This document shows positions 26,941-35,073 of a stretch of DNA of 64,000 nucleotides, in pieces. A model generated the notes under the pieces. That model had not been told where the DNA came from. It searched no databases and saw only the letters and a program-made list of their open reading frames with translations. Position numbers and translations under genes: made by a program. Source of the stretch: Segatella copri. GTDB lineage: Bacteria > Bacteroidota > Bacteroidia > Bacteroidales > Bacteroidaceae. The stretch spans positions 124,001 to 188,000 of the forward strand of contig NZ_VZCB01000052.1 of NCBI RefSeq assembly GCF_009494395.1, read 5' to 3'. Numbering within the stretch: the stretch's first letter is position 1; the number at the start of each line of letters is the position of its first letter.

Positions 26941-26967
26941 TTATCCCAAATATTTGTTGTAATTTTG
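26937..26967 (+). promoter_or_regulatory. Promoter of the deoxynucleoside kinase pair
   Basis: TTTG (26937-26940) and TAATTTTG (26960-26967) with a 19-base spacer, 63 bases before the ATG at 27031. The -33 overlaps the T run of the preceding terminator. Confidence 0.75.
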
Positions 26968-27030
26968 CAGTCAATGCAGGGCGCTAGCCCCATGATTAAA
27001 TATTAAATGTAAATTATTCATTCAAAATAA

Positions 27031-27648
27031 ATGTATATAGCAATAGCAGGAAACATCGGTAGCGGTAAGACCACGTTGACCAAGATGCTCGCCAAACACT
27101 ATGGCTGGAAGAAGTATTTGGAGCCCGTGGCTGATAACCCCTATATCGATGACTATTACAAGGACATCCCCCGATGGGCACTCAACATGGAAGTGTTCTA
27201 TCTCAAGCAGCGATTCAAAAATCTGCTCGAAATCCAGCATAGTACGGAGACGGTCATCCAGGACCGTACCATCTTCGAAGGTGTATATGTCTTTGCAGCA
27301 AACAACCGCAGAATGGGCAATATGGACCAGCGCGATTATGAAACCTACATGGAACTCTTCGAGTCGATGATGGAAGTGGTAGAGATGCCGAAACTCATGA
27401 TTTATCTCCGTTCCTCAGTCCCTCATCTCGTCAAGAATATCCAGAAGCGGGGACGCGACTATGAACAGAAGATGCCTATCGATTATCTGGAAGGTATCAA
27501 CAATCTCTACGAAGATTTCATCATGAACAAATATACCGGCAATGTGCTCATTGTGGAAGTAGACAATCTCGACTTCGAGCACAACCCCAAGCAGTTTGGT
27601 GACATCATCGATAAGATTGATGCCAAGCTCTTCGGCCTCTTTTCTTAA
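27031..27648 (+). CDS. Deoxynucleoside kinase, copy 1
   Basis: The 205-residue protein has the P-loop GNIGSGKT at residues 7-14, the DRTIFEGVYVFA segment (DRS-like motif contacting the substrate) and KRGRDYEQK in the lid. This matches bacterial dAdo/dGuo kinases, which salvage deoxynucleosides to monophosphates. It is clearly paralogous to the next gene. In some bacteria the two act as a heterodimer (dAK/dGK), which could apply here. The stop is followed at once by four octads (27651-27682). Confidence 0.88.
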   Translation: MYIAIAGNIGSGKTTLTKMLAKHYGWKKYLEPVADNPYIDDYYKDIPRWALNMEVFYLKQRFKNLLEIQHSTETVIQDRTIFEGVYVFAANNRRMGNMDQRDYETYMELFESMMEVVEMPKLMIYLRSSVPHLVKNIQKRGRDYEQKMPIDYLEGINNLYEDFIMNKYTGNVLIVEVDNLDFEHNPKQFGDIIDKIDAKLFGLFS

Positions 27649-27650
27649 AA

Positions 27651-27730
27651 GTAAAAGGGTAAAAAGGTAAAAAAGTAAAAGCAAGAAGAACTAATCATAA
27701 AGTTCAAAGCTCAAAGTTCAACGTTCAAAG
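27651..27730 (+). repeat. GTAAAAAA octads followed by TTCAAAG heptads
   Basis: Four octads at 27651-27682 begin three bases after the stop of kinase 1. Four heptads follow at 27703-27730 and end 8 bases before the next ATG. The heptad block shares 32 identical bases with 24177-24208. Confidence 0.85.
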
Positions 27731-27738
27731 TAAAAAAG

Positions 27739-28353
27739 ATGCATATAGCAATAGCAGGAAATATAGGTAGCGGCAAGACTACATTAACCAAGATGCTTGC
27801 CAAAAGATATGGTTGGAAGGCAAACTTCGAACCAGTAGATAATAATCCGTATCTGGCTGATTTTTATCAGGATATGGAACGCTGGGCGTTCAATCTTCAG
27901 ATCTATTTCTTGAACAAGCGATTCCATGATGTCGTGGAAATCTCCCGTTCAGAACAGAACATCGTACAGGACCGTACTATCTTCGAGGATGCCCGCATCT
28001 TCGTTCCTAATCTTCATGACCTCGGTAAGATGAGCGATAGGGATTTCGATAATTATACCGATCTCTTCGATCTGATGATTAGTCTGGTGAAGCTCCCAGA
28101 CCTGATGATTTACATCAAGAGCAGTATCCCTACGCTCGTTAAGCACATTGAGAAGCGAGGCAGAGACTTCGAGAAGAGTATCCGCATCGACTATCTCCAG
28201 GGCTTGAACAACCGTTACGAAGAATGGATCAAGAGTTACAAGGGTCGCCTCATCATCGTTGATGGTGACAATCTGGAGTTTGGTGAGAATCCTGAAGACT
28301 TCCGTAAGGTGACCGATCTGATAGATGCTGAACTCTTCGGGCTCTTCAAATAA
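27739..28353 (+). CDS. Deoxynucleoside kinase, copy 2
   Basis: The 204-residue protein has the same P-loop (GNIGSGKT at 7-14), VQDRTIFEDARIFVPN and EKRGRDFEKSIRIDYLQG. Against copy 1 it differs around the substrate-contact region (DARIFVPN versus GVYVFAAN), consistent with different base preference. It is co-oriented with copy 1 and separated by 90 bases of repeats. A bidirectional hairpin at 28562-28613 ends the unit. Confidence 0.88.
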   Translation: MHIAIAGNIGSGKTTLTKMLAKRYGWKANFEPVDNNPYLADFYQDMERWAFNLQIYFLNKRFHDVVEISRSEQNIVQDRTIFEDARIFVPNLHDLGKMSDRDFDNYTDLFDLMISLVKLPDLMIYIKSSIPTLVKHIEKRGRDFEKSIRIDYLQGLNNRYEEWIKSYKGRLIIVDGDNLEFGENPEDFRKVTDLIDAELFGLFK

Positions 28354-28408
28354 GAACTTAACCTTAGCCAGTGGTTCAACATGACCGTGTCATAAACCTA
28401 GATACAGT

Positions 28409-28496
28409 TGGTGCATAACTGTTGACCACCGCATGCACATCACCTGATGTACGAGCGCACAACAGCTGATATGCAAGCGCACAACAGCTGTTGTGC
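28409..28496 (+). repeat. Four degenerate 22-bp tandem repeats with a 20-bp palindrome
   Basis: Units start at 28409, 28431, 28453 and 28475. They share GCACAACAGCTGAT-like cores; units 3 and 4 have GCGCACAACAGCTG in the same register. The perfect palindrome CGCACAACAGCTGTTGTGCG spans 28478-28497. The period equals that of the unrelated array at 6657-6766. Confidence 0.75.
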
Positions 28497-28561
28497 GGCC
28501 AGAGAAGCTATATATCTTAAAAACATATACTATCTTTTCCAACAACATATCAATAGTATAC

Positions 28562-28613
28562 AACAGACAAAGAGGGTGTGTCATAATTTTATGACACACC
28601 CTCTTTGTCTGTT
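28562..28613. terminator. Bidirectional terminator with a perfect 23-bp stem
   Basis: Arms 28562-28584 and 28591-28613 pair completely around a six-base loop, with A-rich and T-rich flanks. It lies between the convergent kinase 2 gene and the decayed surface protein gene. The stem is longer than most intrinsic terminators. Confidence 0.85.
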
Positions 28614-28652
28614 TCCCAATAGCTTATTGAAGCAATAAGCTAAAGAATTGAT

Positions 28653-29596
28653 TTATCTCTTGATAAACTTACCTTTCTTCCGGCTGATGACAAAACCCTT
28701 GGCGGCTTTGCCTACTGGCTGACCAGAGAGGTTGAAGAGCTTTTCTTCTTCCTGGTCTCCCTGGATAGTAGGAGGGAGAATACCGGAAGTGCCTTTGGCA
28801 AAGACCAGATGGATGGCCTGCTTGCCCAAAGCCAGATTCTCACTATTACTCTTGCTCACCATGTTCTGTGGCAACCATGCACGGTAAGGCGATAACTGCG
28901 AGCCGGTAAACTTGTAGAAACCTAATCCCCAGGTACTCTTGTATGACAAGACGTAACCGTTGTTGTTGTCGGAAGATATATATTCCGACGTTGGGTTACC
29001 CTTCAGGATGGTAGGAACATCGCTTTTACGGGAAGTGGAGTGGAAGGCATACATATAGGATTCAGCTCCTTTCTCTTCTTCTTCGAGTGAAGGTAATCCC
29101 ACATTCTTTCTCTCGATGTTGGTACGTTCTCTGTCGAGCGTAGGAACAGAATCGTCTATCGTCGTCGTGGTAATCTTTGAATACAACATGAGGGAAACCT
29201 TGGTACCTGTACCTGCTGGAAACCAGAAGGTTGTACCCGGTCCGAAGACGCACCTGTTATCAAACTGTTCGTTCCTGATATATCCCTTCTTGCCTATATC
29301 GCACCAGAGGACAGCATCTCTCCAGTGTTCCGAATCTACACTGTTTTCACGCACTTTCACCCATACTTTTGAGGTCCAGAACATCTGCTTGTTCTTGCCG
29401 ATATTCACGGTTTGAGCGCTTACCTTTCTGGCTTCTTTCGTTGAAGGATCTGTTGACGACTCTGTAGAAGCGTCTTCATATTCCTTCACTTTTCTGGCGA
29501 AGTCATCCCACATTTTGGCTTTCCTCACCATCCTGCCAGTAGTCCACGATATAGTTGGTAGCAGTTTCGGCTGTCTTTTCAAAGAATATTGTTTTT
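28653..29596 (-). pseudogene. Decayed C-terminal fragment of a secreted surface protein
   Basis: An open frame from 29582 to 28653 encodes 309 residues with no signal peptide. It ends LFNLSGQPVGKAAKGFVISR, the pattern of C-terminal sorting or autolysis-free tails common in Prevotella secreted proteins. Near the 5' end the likely reading switches: the adjacent minus-strand frame from about 29596 reads KTAETATNYIVDYWQDGEE, after which the main frame continues as KMWDDFARKVKEYEDAS around 29520. This suggests a frameshift, and no start or signal sequence remains upstream. I do not recognise the family. It appears to be a remnant of a larger protein whose 5' part is lost. Confidence 0.6.
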
Positions 29597-29908
29597 CATT
29601 TAAGAATCTTTAACTGTGTAGAATGCTGTGTGCGCATGGCTAATTAGAACACGTGCGTACCTAAATATATTATACTTAACTTTCGCATGTGGGGAAGTTA
29701 GGGAAGTTAAGAGAAGTTAGGGAAGTTAGAGAGAAGTTAAGGGACAAATGCCTTTTGGGCGTGGTTTTTAAGCTGCAAGACATACCTTCGGTATAAATTT
29801 TGCCCTGAATTTAACATTTAACACTTTTAATTTCTTTTCTTTCAGAATTATTTGTTACCTTTGCAACCGCTTAGAAGCAATTAAATAAATAACGTTATAA
29901 CAATTTTT
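29597..29908. other. Leader region of the complex I operon
   Basis: It contains a short tandem repeat of GGGAAGTTA/AGAGAAGTTA type at 29692-29741 (five units of 9-11 bases) and the -7 box TACCTTTG at 29856-29863. The -33 element is weak. No gene was recognised. Confidence 0.5.
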
Positions 29909-30259
29909 ATGAACTTTACACTATTTATCACCGTTTTGCTGACGGCTGTAACCTTGGTGGTGGCTGCTTATGTCATCGCGAAGCTCATCGGTCCTCGTTC
30001 ATACAATCCGGTAAAGGGTGAACCTTTTGAGTGTGGTATTCCGACACGTGGCAGCTCTTGGTTGCCATCACACATCGGCTACTATCTCTTCGCCATCCTT
30101 TTCCTGATGTTTGATATCGAGACTGTCATGCTTTACCCATGGGCAGTTGTCGTTAAGCAGTTTGGACCTATGGCTCTCGTGAGCATCGGGTTCTTCCTGT
30201 TGGTATTGGTATTTGGCCTTGCATACGCTTGGCGGAAAGGAGCGTTGGAATGGAAGTAA
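29909..30259 (+). CDS. nuoA: NADH-quinone oxidoreductase subunit A
   Basis: The 116-residue protein has three membrane helices and the NuoA pattern GPRSYNPVKGEPFECGIPTR followed by YYLFAILFLMFDIETVMLYPW with the acidic residues of the quinone-side loop. It is the first gene of a ten-gene complex I operon. It overlaps nuoB by ten bases. Confidence 0.95.
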   Translation: MNFTLFITVLLTAVTLVVAAYVIAKLIGPRSYNPVKGEPFECGIPTRGSSWLPSHIGYYLFAILFLMFDIETVMLYPWAVVVKQFGPMALVSIGFFLLVLVFGLAYAWRKGALEWK

Positions 30260-30975
30260 ACAAAAGAGCCTCTATCAAGAGTATTCCTTACGACGAGTTT
30301 AAGGACAATGACACTCTCGAAAAGATTGCGCAGGAGCTCAATGAGGGTGGTGCTAACGTGGTAGTCGGTTCGCTCGATGCTGCCATCAACTGGGGACGTA
30401 GTAACTCACTCTGGTCTTTGACCTTCGGTACTTCTTGCTGTGGTATCGAGTTCATGGCTGTAGGTTGTGCACGTTACGACTTCTCCCGTTTTGGTTTCGA
30501 GGTAACCCGTAACTCTCCACGTCAGGCTGACTTGATCATGTGTGCCGGTACTATTACCAATAAGATGGCACCAGTGTTCAAGCGTTTGTATGATGAAATG
30601 GCTGAGCCTAAGTATGTGGTAGCTGTGGGTGGATGTACCATCTCTGGCGGTCCGTTCAAGAAGAGCTACAATGTGGTTCGTGGTATCAGCGAGTTGGTTC
30701 CTGTGGATGTTTACATCCCTGGTTGTCCTCCACGCCCTGAGGCTATCCTTTACGGTATGATGCAGTTGCAGCGTAAGGTAAAGGTTGAGAAATTCTTCGG
30801 TGGTGCTAACCACAAGATGACTCAGGATGAAAAGGAACTCTCTATGAGCAAGGGTGGTCTTCGCGGCTTGAGCAACGAGAACCTCTCTGACAGCGAGAAG
30901 CTCGGACACAAGGAGCCTATCATCGTAACTGAAGTACCTGAGGATTTCGACCCTCAGAAAGGTCTAACTGATTAA
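30250..30975 (+). CDS. nuoB: NADH-quinone oxidoreductase subunit B
   Basis: The start ATG at 30250 gives MEVNKRASIKSIPYDEFKDN and overlaps nuoA; an in-frame start at 30229 would extend further into nuoA. The 241-residue protein holds the N2 cluster ligands in GTSCCGIEFMAVG, GGCTISGGPF and PGCPPRPEA. It passes electrons to quinone together with NuoCD. The C-terminal about 60 residues beyond the core (from KMTQDEKELSMSKGG) are an extension relative to short homologs. Confidence 0.95.
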   Translation: MEVNKRASIKSIPYDEFKDNDTLEKIAQELNEGGANVVVGSLDAAINWGRSNSLWSLTFGTSCCGIEFMAVGCARYDFSRFGFEVTRNSPRQADLIMCAGTITNKMAPVFKRLYDEMAEPKYVVAVGGCTISGGPFKKSYNVVRGISELVPVDVYIPGCPPRPEAILYGMMQLQRKVKVEKFFGGANHKMTQDEKELSMSKGGLRGLSNENLSDSEKLGHKEPIIVTEVPEDFDPQKGLTD

Positions 30976-30994
30976 TATAATAAGGTATAAGAAC

Positions 30995-32566
30995 ATGAAA
31001 CTGAATAATATTGAATTGAGTTTTGATAATTTCGCCTCAGAAATGGCGAAGTTGAAGAACGAGAAGCATTTCGACTACCTTGTTACCATCATCGGTGAAG
31101 ACTTCGGTGAGGAAGGTCTCGGATGTATCTATATTCTCGAAAATACTCAGACCAACGAGCGCTGCTCGGTAAAGACCATCGCCAAGAAGGTGGATGGCAG
31201 TGATGTGATTCCTACAGTTATCAATCTCTGGAAGGTGGCTGACCTCCTGGAGCGTGAAGTCTTCGATTTCGTCGGCATCAAGTTCCTGGGTCACCCGGAC
31301 ATGCGTCGTCTCTTCCTCCGTACCGATTTCCAGGGCTATCCATTGCGCAAGGACTTCGATATGAGTCCTGAGGCAAACAAGTTCCCTTGTACTGATGAGC
31401 CAGAGGATGACTTCACCGTGGAGTATTCCTTGAGCGAAGATGGCCATCTCGTTGCTACAGAGAAGCGTCGCTTCGATGAGGATGAGTATGTTGTCAATAT
31501 CGGTCCTAACCACCCATCTACCCACGGTGTGCTCCGTCTGCAGACCGTTGTTGATGGTGAGACCGTGAAGCGCATCTATCCACACCTCGGTTATATCCAC
31601 CGTGGTATCGAGAAGATGTGGGAGAACATGACCTATCCACAGACATTGGCATTGACCGACCGTCTGAACTATCTTTCTGCGATGATGCACCGCCACGCTC
31701 TGGTAGGCGTTATCGAAGAGGCGATGGGTATCGAACTCTCAGACCGTATCCGCTACATCCGTACCATCATGGATGAGTTGCAGCGTATCGACTCACACTT
31801 GTTGTACCTCGGCTGTACCGCACAGGACTTGGGTGCCTTGACTGCATTCCTTTACTGTATGCGTGACCGTGAACACGTATTGAACGTGATGGAGGAGACA
31901 ACCGGTGGCCGTCTGATCCAGAACTACTACCGTATCGGTGGCCTTCAGGCAGATATCGACCCTAACTTCGTTCAGAACGTGAAGACCCTCTGCAAGTATC
32001 TCCGTCCGATGATTCAGGAGTACCTCGACGTATTCGGCGACAACGTGATTACTCACAACCGTCTCGAAGGCGTAGGTCCAATGAACTATGAGGATTGTAT
32101 CAACTATGCCGTAACCGGTCCTGCTGGTCGTGCATCAGGTTGGAAGAACGATACCCGCAAGCGTCATCCATACGATATGTACGACAAGGTAGAGTGGAAG
32201 GAAATTACCCTTACCGGTTGCGATTCAATGGATCGTTACTATGTGCACATCCAGGAGTTGTATCAGAGCTTGGACATCATCGAGCAGTTGATCGACAACA
32301 TTCCAGAGGGTGAGTACTACATCAAGCAGAAGCCAATCATCAAGGTTCCAGAGGGACAGTGGTACTTCTCTGTAGAGGGTGCCAGCGGCGAGTTTGGTGT
32401 ATATCTCGACTCAAAGGGTGACAAGAGTCCATACCGTATGAAGATGCGTCCGATGGGCTTGTCTTTGACAGGTGCGCTCGACCCAATGCTTCGTGGACAG
32501 AAGATCGCCGACCTCATCACTACAGGTGCAGCAATCGATTTCGTAATCCCTGATATTGATAGATAA
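30995..32566 (+). CDS. nuoCD: NADH-quinone oxidoreductase subunits C and D (fused)
   Basis: The 523-residue protein is a natural fusion. Residues about 1-140 are NuoC-like (LEREVFDFVGIKFLGHPDMRR) and residues about 165-523 NuoD-like (VVNIGPNHPSTHGVLRLQTV, LGYIHRGIEKMWE, ending ITTGAAIDFVIPDIDR). The HPSTHG motif lines the quinone site. Such fusions occur in several bacteria. The next gene starts 2 bases later. Confidence 0.95.
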   Translation: MKLNNIELSFDNFASEMAKLKNEKHFDYLVTIIGEDFGEEGLGCIYILENTQTNERCSVKTIAKKVDGSDVIPTVINLWKVADLLEREVFDFVGIKFLGHPDMRRLFLRTDFQGYPLRKDFDMSPEANKFPCTDEPEDDFTVEYSLSEDGHLVATEKRRFDEDEYVVNIGPNHPSTHGVLRLQTVVDGETVKRIYPHLGYIHRGIEKMWENMTYPQTLALTDRLNYLSAMMHRHALVGVIEEAMGIELSDRIRYIRTIMDELQRIDSHLLYLGCTAQDLGALTAFLYCMRDREHVLNVMEETTGGRLIQNYYRIGGLQADIDPNFVQNVKTLCKYLRPMIQEYLDVFGDNVITHNRLEGVGPMNYEDCINYAVTGPAGRASGWKNDTRKRHPYDMYDKVEWKEITLTGCDSMDRYYVHIQELYQSLDIIEQLIDNIPEGEYYIKQKPIIKVPEGQWYFSVEGASGEFGVYLDSKGDKSPYRMKMRPMGLSLTGALDPMLRGQKIADLITTGAAIDFVIPDIDR

Positions 32567-32568
32567 TT

Positions 32569-33654
32569 ATGTTTGATTTTAGTATAGTAACAACATTCAT
32601 CGACAATCTGCTTCGCCAGACCTTGGGTTTGGGCGACTTCCTGTCGATTCTGATTGAGTGCGTGCTCGTGGGTATCTGTATTTTGACAGCATACGCCCTC
32701 ATCGCTATCGTACTTATCTTCATGGAGCGTAAGGTGTGTGCCTACTTCCAGTGCCGTCTCGGCCCTATGCGTGTAGGTCCTTGGGGTATTTTCCAGGTAT
32801 TCGCCGACGTGCTCAAGATGTTGATCAAGGAGATCTTCGCAGTAGATAGAGCCGACAAGCTGCTCTACTACATGGCACCATTCCTCGTGATCATTGCCTC
32901 TGTAGGTACTTTCTCATTCCTTCCATGGAACAAGGGAGCACATATTCTTGACTTCAACGTGGGTGTATTCCTCATCACAGCCGTAAGTTCTATCGGCGTG
33001 CTGGGTGTGTTCCTCGCTGGTTGGGCATCTAACAACAAGTACTCTGTGGTATCTGCCATGCGTGGTGCCGTACAGATGATTTCTTACGAGATGTCTCTCT
33101 GCCTCTGCCTGATTTCTGCAGTAGTTCTCACCGGAACCATGCAGGTAAGCGGTATCGTTGAGGCTCAGACTGGTGCCTGGAACTGGTTGATTATCAAGGG
33201 TCATGTACCAGCAATCCTGGCTTTCCTCGTATTCCTCGTAGCAGGTAATGCTGAGGCAAACCGTGGTCCTTTCGACTTGGCTGAGGCTGAGAGTGAGTTG
33301 ACCGCAGGTTACCACACTGAGTATTCAGGTATGGGCTTCGGTTTCTACTACCTGGCTGAGTACCTTAACCTCTTCGTGATTTCTGGTATTGCTTCTACCG
33401 TATTCCTCGGTGGTTGGGCACCATTGAACATCGGTATCGAGGGCTTCGACAATCTGATGAACCTCATCCCAGGTTTCATCTGGTTCTTCGGTAAGACCTT
33501 CGCGGTGGTATGGCTCCTGATGTGGGTACGTTGGACATTCCCACGTCTCCGTATCGACCAGATTCTGAAGTTGGAGTGGAAGTATCTGATGCCATTGTCA
33601 CTCGTCATCCTGATCTTGATGACAGTATGCGTAGCATTCGGAATCCACGGATAA
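32569..33654 (+). CDS. nuoH: NADH-quinone oxidoreductase subunit H
   Basis: The 361-residue protein has eight or so helices and the NuoH patterns MERKVCAYFQCRLGPMRVGP and AEAESELTAGYHTEYSGMGF. It links the peripheral arm to the membrane arm and forms part of the quinone tunnel. It starts 2 bases after nuoCD and is followed by nuoI 34 bases downstream. Confidence 0.95.
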   Translation: MFDFSIVTTFIDNLLRQTLGLGDFLSILIECVLVGICILTAYALIAIVLIFMERKVCAYFQCRLGPMRVGPWGIFQVFADVLKMLIKEIFAVDRADKLLYYMAPFLVIIASVGTFSFLPWNKGAHILDFNVGVFLITAVSSIGVLGVFLAGWASNNKYSVVSAMRGAVQMISYEMSLCLCLISAVVLTGTMQVSGIVEAQTGAWNWLIIKGHVPAILAFLVFLVAGNAEANRGPFDLAEAESELTAGYHTEYSGMGFGFYYLAEYLNLFVISGIASTVFLGGWAPLNIGIEGFDNLMNLIPGFIWFFGKTFAVVWLLMWVRWTFPRLRIDQILKLEWKYLMPLSLVILILMTVCVAFGIHG

Positions 33655-33688
33655 TCTTTAATACACATTATTATAATAATAAGAAAGT

Positions 33689-34219
33689 ATGTCTAACAAT
33701 TCATATTTCGGCGGTATTGCAGCGGGTTTGAAGACCCTCGCTACAGGTATGAAGGTAACCATGAAGGAGTACTTCACACCAAAGAGCACAGAGCAGTATC
33801 CTGAGAACCGCAAGACTACACTCCACATCTCTCCACGTTTCCGTGGACGCTTGGTCTTTGTTCGTGATGAGAACGAGGCTTACAAGTGTGTGGGTTGTAC
33901 ATTGTGTGAGAAGTCATGCCCTAACGATACCATCAAGATTCAGACCGAGATGGTGGAGGACCCAGAGACAGGCAAGAAGAAGCGCAAGTTGGTGGATTAC
34001 CAGTACGACTTGGGCGACTGCATGTTCTGCGAGCTCTGTGTCAACGCATGTAACTTCGGTGCAATCAAGTTTGTCAACGATTTCGAGAATGCAGTCTTCG
34101 ACCGCAACAAGTTGGTGATGCACCTTGACAAGGAGGTATATAAGGGCGGTAGCCTTCCAAACCTCATCGAGGGTGGTGCACCATTGGAAATCGGTAAGTT
34201 TAACACCAAGACTAAGTAA
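33689..34219 (+). CDS. nuoI: NADH-quinone oxidoreductase subunit I
   Basis: The 176-residue protein carries two 4Fe-4S motifs, CVGCTLCEKSCPND and CMFCELCVNACNFGAI, the N6a/N6b clusters. It transfers electrons to NuoB. Without NuoEFG in this operon, this subunit is a likely entry point for a soluble electron carrier. Confidence 0.95.
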   Translation: MSNNSYFGGIAAGLKTLATGMKVTMKEYFTPKSTEQYPENRKTTLHISPRFRGRLVFVRDENEAYKCVGCTLCEKSCPNDTIKIQTEMVEDPETGKKKRKLVDYQYDLGDCMFCELCVNACNFGAIKFVNDFENAVFDRNKLVMHLDKEVYKGGSLPNLIEGGAPLEIGKFNTKTK

Positions 34220-34234
34220 GGAGGACATTAGACA

Positions 34235-34762
34235 ATGATAACAGCTAATTTATTTATGTTCGTCATCTTGGCAGTAGTCATCCTTGGCTCAGCCATCATG
34301 TGCGTAGCTACCAAGCGTATCATGCGTGCGGCAACCTTCCTGTTGTTCGTACTCTTCGGTATTGCAGGCATGTTCTTCCTGCTCGACTATACCTATCTGG
34401 GTGCTGCTCAGATTTCAGTATATGCGGGCGGTATTACCATCCTCTACGTCTTCGCTATTCAGTTGGTATCCAAGCGTACCCTCCAGGGACTTCTGGAGCA
34501 CATGAAGGGTAGCAAGGCTATTGGTCGCGCACTCGTCTGCCTCGTAGGTTTCGTAACCTTGGCAGTCATCGTGTTGAAGAATCACTTTATTGATATGGCT
34601 GCAACTGTAGCCGACACCGAGGTGCCAATGGACCAGGTAGGTTCTGCACTGGTAGGTGCTGACAAGTATGGCTATGTATTGCCATTCGAGTTTATCTCCG
34701 TATTCCTGTTGGCATGTATCATCGGTGGTATCTTAATCGCAAGAAAGGAGGATAAGAAATGA
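34235..34762 (+). CDS. nuoJ: NADH-quinone oxidoreductase subunit J
   Basis: The 175-residue membrane protein has five helices with the pattern MRAATFLLFVLFGIAGMFFL and AAQISVYAGGITILYVFAIQ, typical of NuoJ. It overlaps nuoK by 4 bases (ATGA). Confidence 0.93.
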   Translation: MITANLFMFVILAVVILGSAIMCVATKRIMRAATFLLFVLFGIAGMFFLLDYTYLGAAQISVYAGGITILYVFAIQLVSKRTLQGLLEHMKGSKAIGRALVCLVGFVTLAVIVLKNHFIDMAATVADTEVPMDQVGSALVGADKYGYVLPFEFISVFLLACIIGGILIARKEDKK

Positions 34763-35067
34763 TTCCAGTACAATATTTCTTCGTGCTCTCAGCACTCTTG
34801 TTCTTCATCGGAGTCTATGGCTTCTGTACACGCCGTAACCTCGTAGCCATGCTCATCTCCGTAGAGCTTGTATTGAATGCAGCCGATTTGAACTTCGCTG
34901 TGTTCAACCGCATCCTCTTCCCAGGACAGTTGGAAGGTTTCTTCTTCACATTGTTCTCTATCGGAGTAGCAGCAGCCGAGACAGCCGTAGCGCTCGCTAT
35001 TATTATCAACGTTTACCGCAACTATCACAGTGACCAGGTGAACAGTATTGAAAACATGAAATTCTAA
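34759..35067 (+). CDS. nuoK: NADH-quinone oxidoreductase subunit K
   Basis: The 102-residue protein has three helices with VAMLISVELVLNAADLNFAV and FTLFSIGVAAAETAVALAII, containing the two conserved membrane Glu residues of NuoK. It is coupled to nuoJ. Confidence 0.95.
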   Translation: MIPVQYFFVLSALLFFIGVYGFCTRRNLVAMLISVELVLNAADLNFAVFNRILFPGQLEGFFFTLFSIGVAAAETAVALAIIINVYRNYHSDQVNSIENMKF

Positions 35068-35073
35068 AAGACA

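Noticed and set aside
28447..28638. Short open frame over the 22-bp array
   Set aside because: It reads through the palindrome and hairpin terminator and has no protein-like features.
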